A stretch of 6,147 nt of DNA from Burkholderiaceae bacterium (lineage in GTDB: Bacteria > Pseudomonadota > Gammaproteobacteria > Burkholderiales > Burkholderiaceae): positions 1 to 6,147 of the forward strand of contig JAGOCV010000248.1 in assembly GCA_017998575.1 (NCBI GenBank). The letters run 5' to 3'. The notes beneath the pieces are model-generated. The model did not search any database. It was not told where the DNA came from and saw nothing but the letters and a program-made list of their open reading frames with translations. Positions within the stretch are counted from its first letter, which is position 1. The number at the start of each line of letters is the position of its first letter. The position numbers and the translations under genes were made by a program. Shown here one piece after another: positions 5,896 to 6,147 of this stretch.

Positions 5896-6147
5896 TCACG
5901 TCCCGGCTTCCAGCTGGGGCACGGCGCCTGTGGCCGATGCGGTGGGTGGCGCAGGCGTCTTGCCGCCCACCTCGAAGAAGGTGTAGGACAGCGTGATGGT
6001 CGTCACGTCCTTCGACAGTTTGGGATCGATGACGAAGGCCACCGGCCATTCCTTCTTCTCGCCCGGCTCCAATGTGTACTGGCTGAAGCAGAAGCACTCG
6101 AGCTTGTTGAAATGGGCTGCAGCCTGGCGCGGCGCATAGCTCGGGAT
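5896..6147 (-). CDS. ctaG: Cytochrome c oxidase assembly protein Cox11/CtaG, C-terminal part
   Basis: Cox11 is a membrane-anchored periplasmic copper protein that delivers copper to the CuB site of subunit I. Only the last 83 codons are in the window; the N-terminal anchor and the rest lie beyond base 6147. The visible part begins IPSYAPRQAAAHFNKLE and contains the copper motif CFCF (Cys18 and Cys20 of the fragment), followed by LEPGEKKEWPVAFVIDP and TITLSYTFFEVGG, all typical of the family's immunoglobulin-like domain. After GGK there is a 21-residue Pro/Ala/Thr-rich tail, which is variable in the family. The stop at 5896-5898 is 5 nt before the DUF2970 ATG, so the two genes are surely cotranscribed. 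Confidence 0.96.
   Translation of the reverse strand: MPSYAPRQAAAHFNKLECFCFSQYTLEPGEKKEWPVAFVIDPKLSKDVTTITLSYTFFEVGGKTPAPPTASATGAVPQLEAGT

Noticed and set aside
5891..6097. Upstream extension of the DUF2970 gene to 143 aa
   Set aside because: The extension overlaps the Cox11 C-terminus in another frame, and Cox11 motifs there (CFCF) are unmistakable.

Overview
This 6.1 kb window is a cytochrome c oxidase (aa3-type, haem-copper) biogenesis cluster from a GC-rich betaproteobacterium. The gene content, the order and the small DUF2970 and DUF2909 (twin-transmembrane) proteins resemble Burkholderiales, most likely Comamonadaceae. That placement comes from remembered family features and was not searched. 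Almost every base is coding, and all genes but one lie on the minus strand, so the biological reading order runs from the right end of the window to the left.

Right part (6147 to 4738, minus strand): the C-terminal part of the CuB-insertion protein Cox11/CtaG, a 74-aa single-membrane-span DUF2970 protein, and complete oxidase subunit III (CtaE). Subunits II and I are not in the window. By family precedent they would lie just upstream, beyond base 6147. A perfect 11-bp stem flanked by A and T runs (4690-4715) follows ctaE and looks like an intrinsic terminator working in both directions.

Middle (4665 to 4425): one 74-aa twin-membrane-span protein (DUF2909 type) lies on the plus strand. It converges with ctaE across the terminator and diverges from SURF1, with only 15 bp between the two start codons. 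This breaks the cluster into two minus-strand transcription units.

Left part (4424 to 1, minus strand): a tightly packed operon of SURF1, a membrane-anchored SCO-like CxxxC protein, haem A synthase (Cox15/CtaA), haem O synthase (CtaB), the lipoprotein copper chaperone SCO/SenC, and the start of an unrecognised gene running off the left edge. Neighbouring genes overlap by 4 or 59 nt or are separated by 3 to 8 nt, which suggests cotranscription and translational coupling.

Together the genes supply a structural subunit (III), the haem a pathway (CtaB makes haem O, Cox15 makes haem A), copper delivery (Cox11 to CuB, SCO to CuA) and assembly help (SURF1). I found no mobile elements, CRISPR arrays, tRNA or rRNA genes. 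No wholly new system is evident. The points most worth a second look are the second, SCO-like CxxxC protein, the inverted DUF2909 gene with a possible leaderless start, and the unidentified gene at the left edge.
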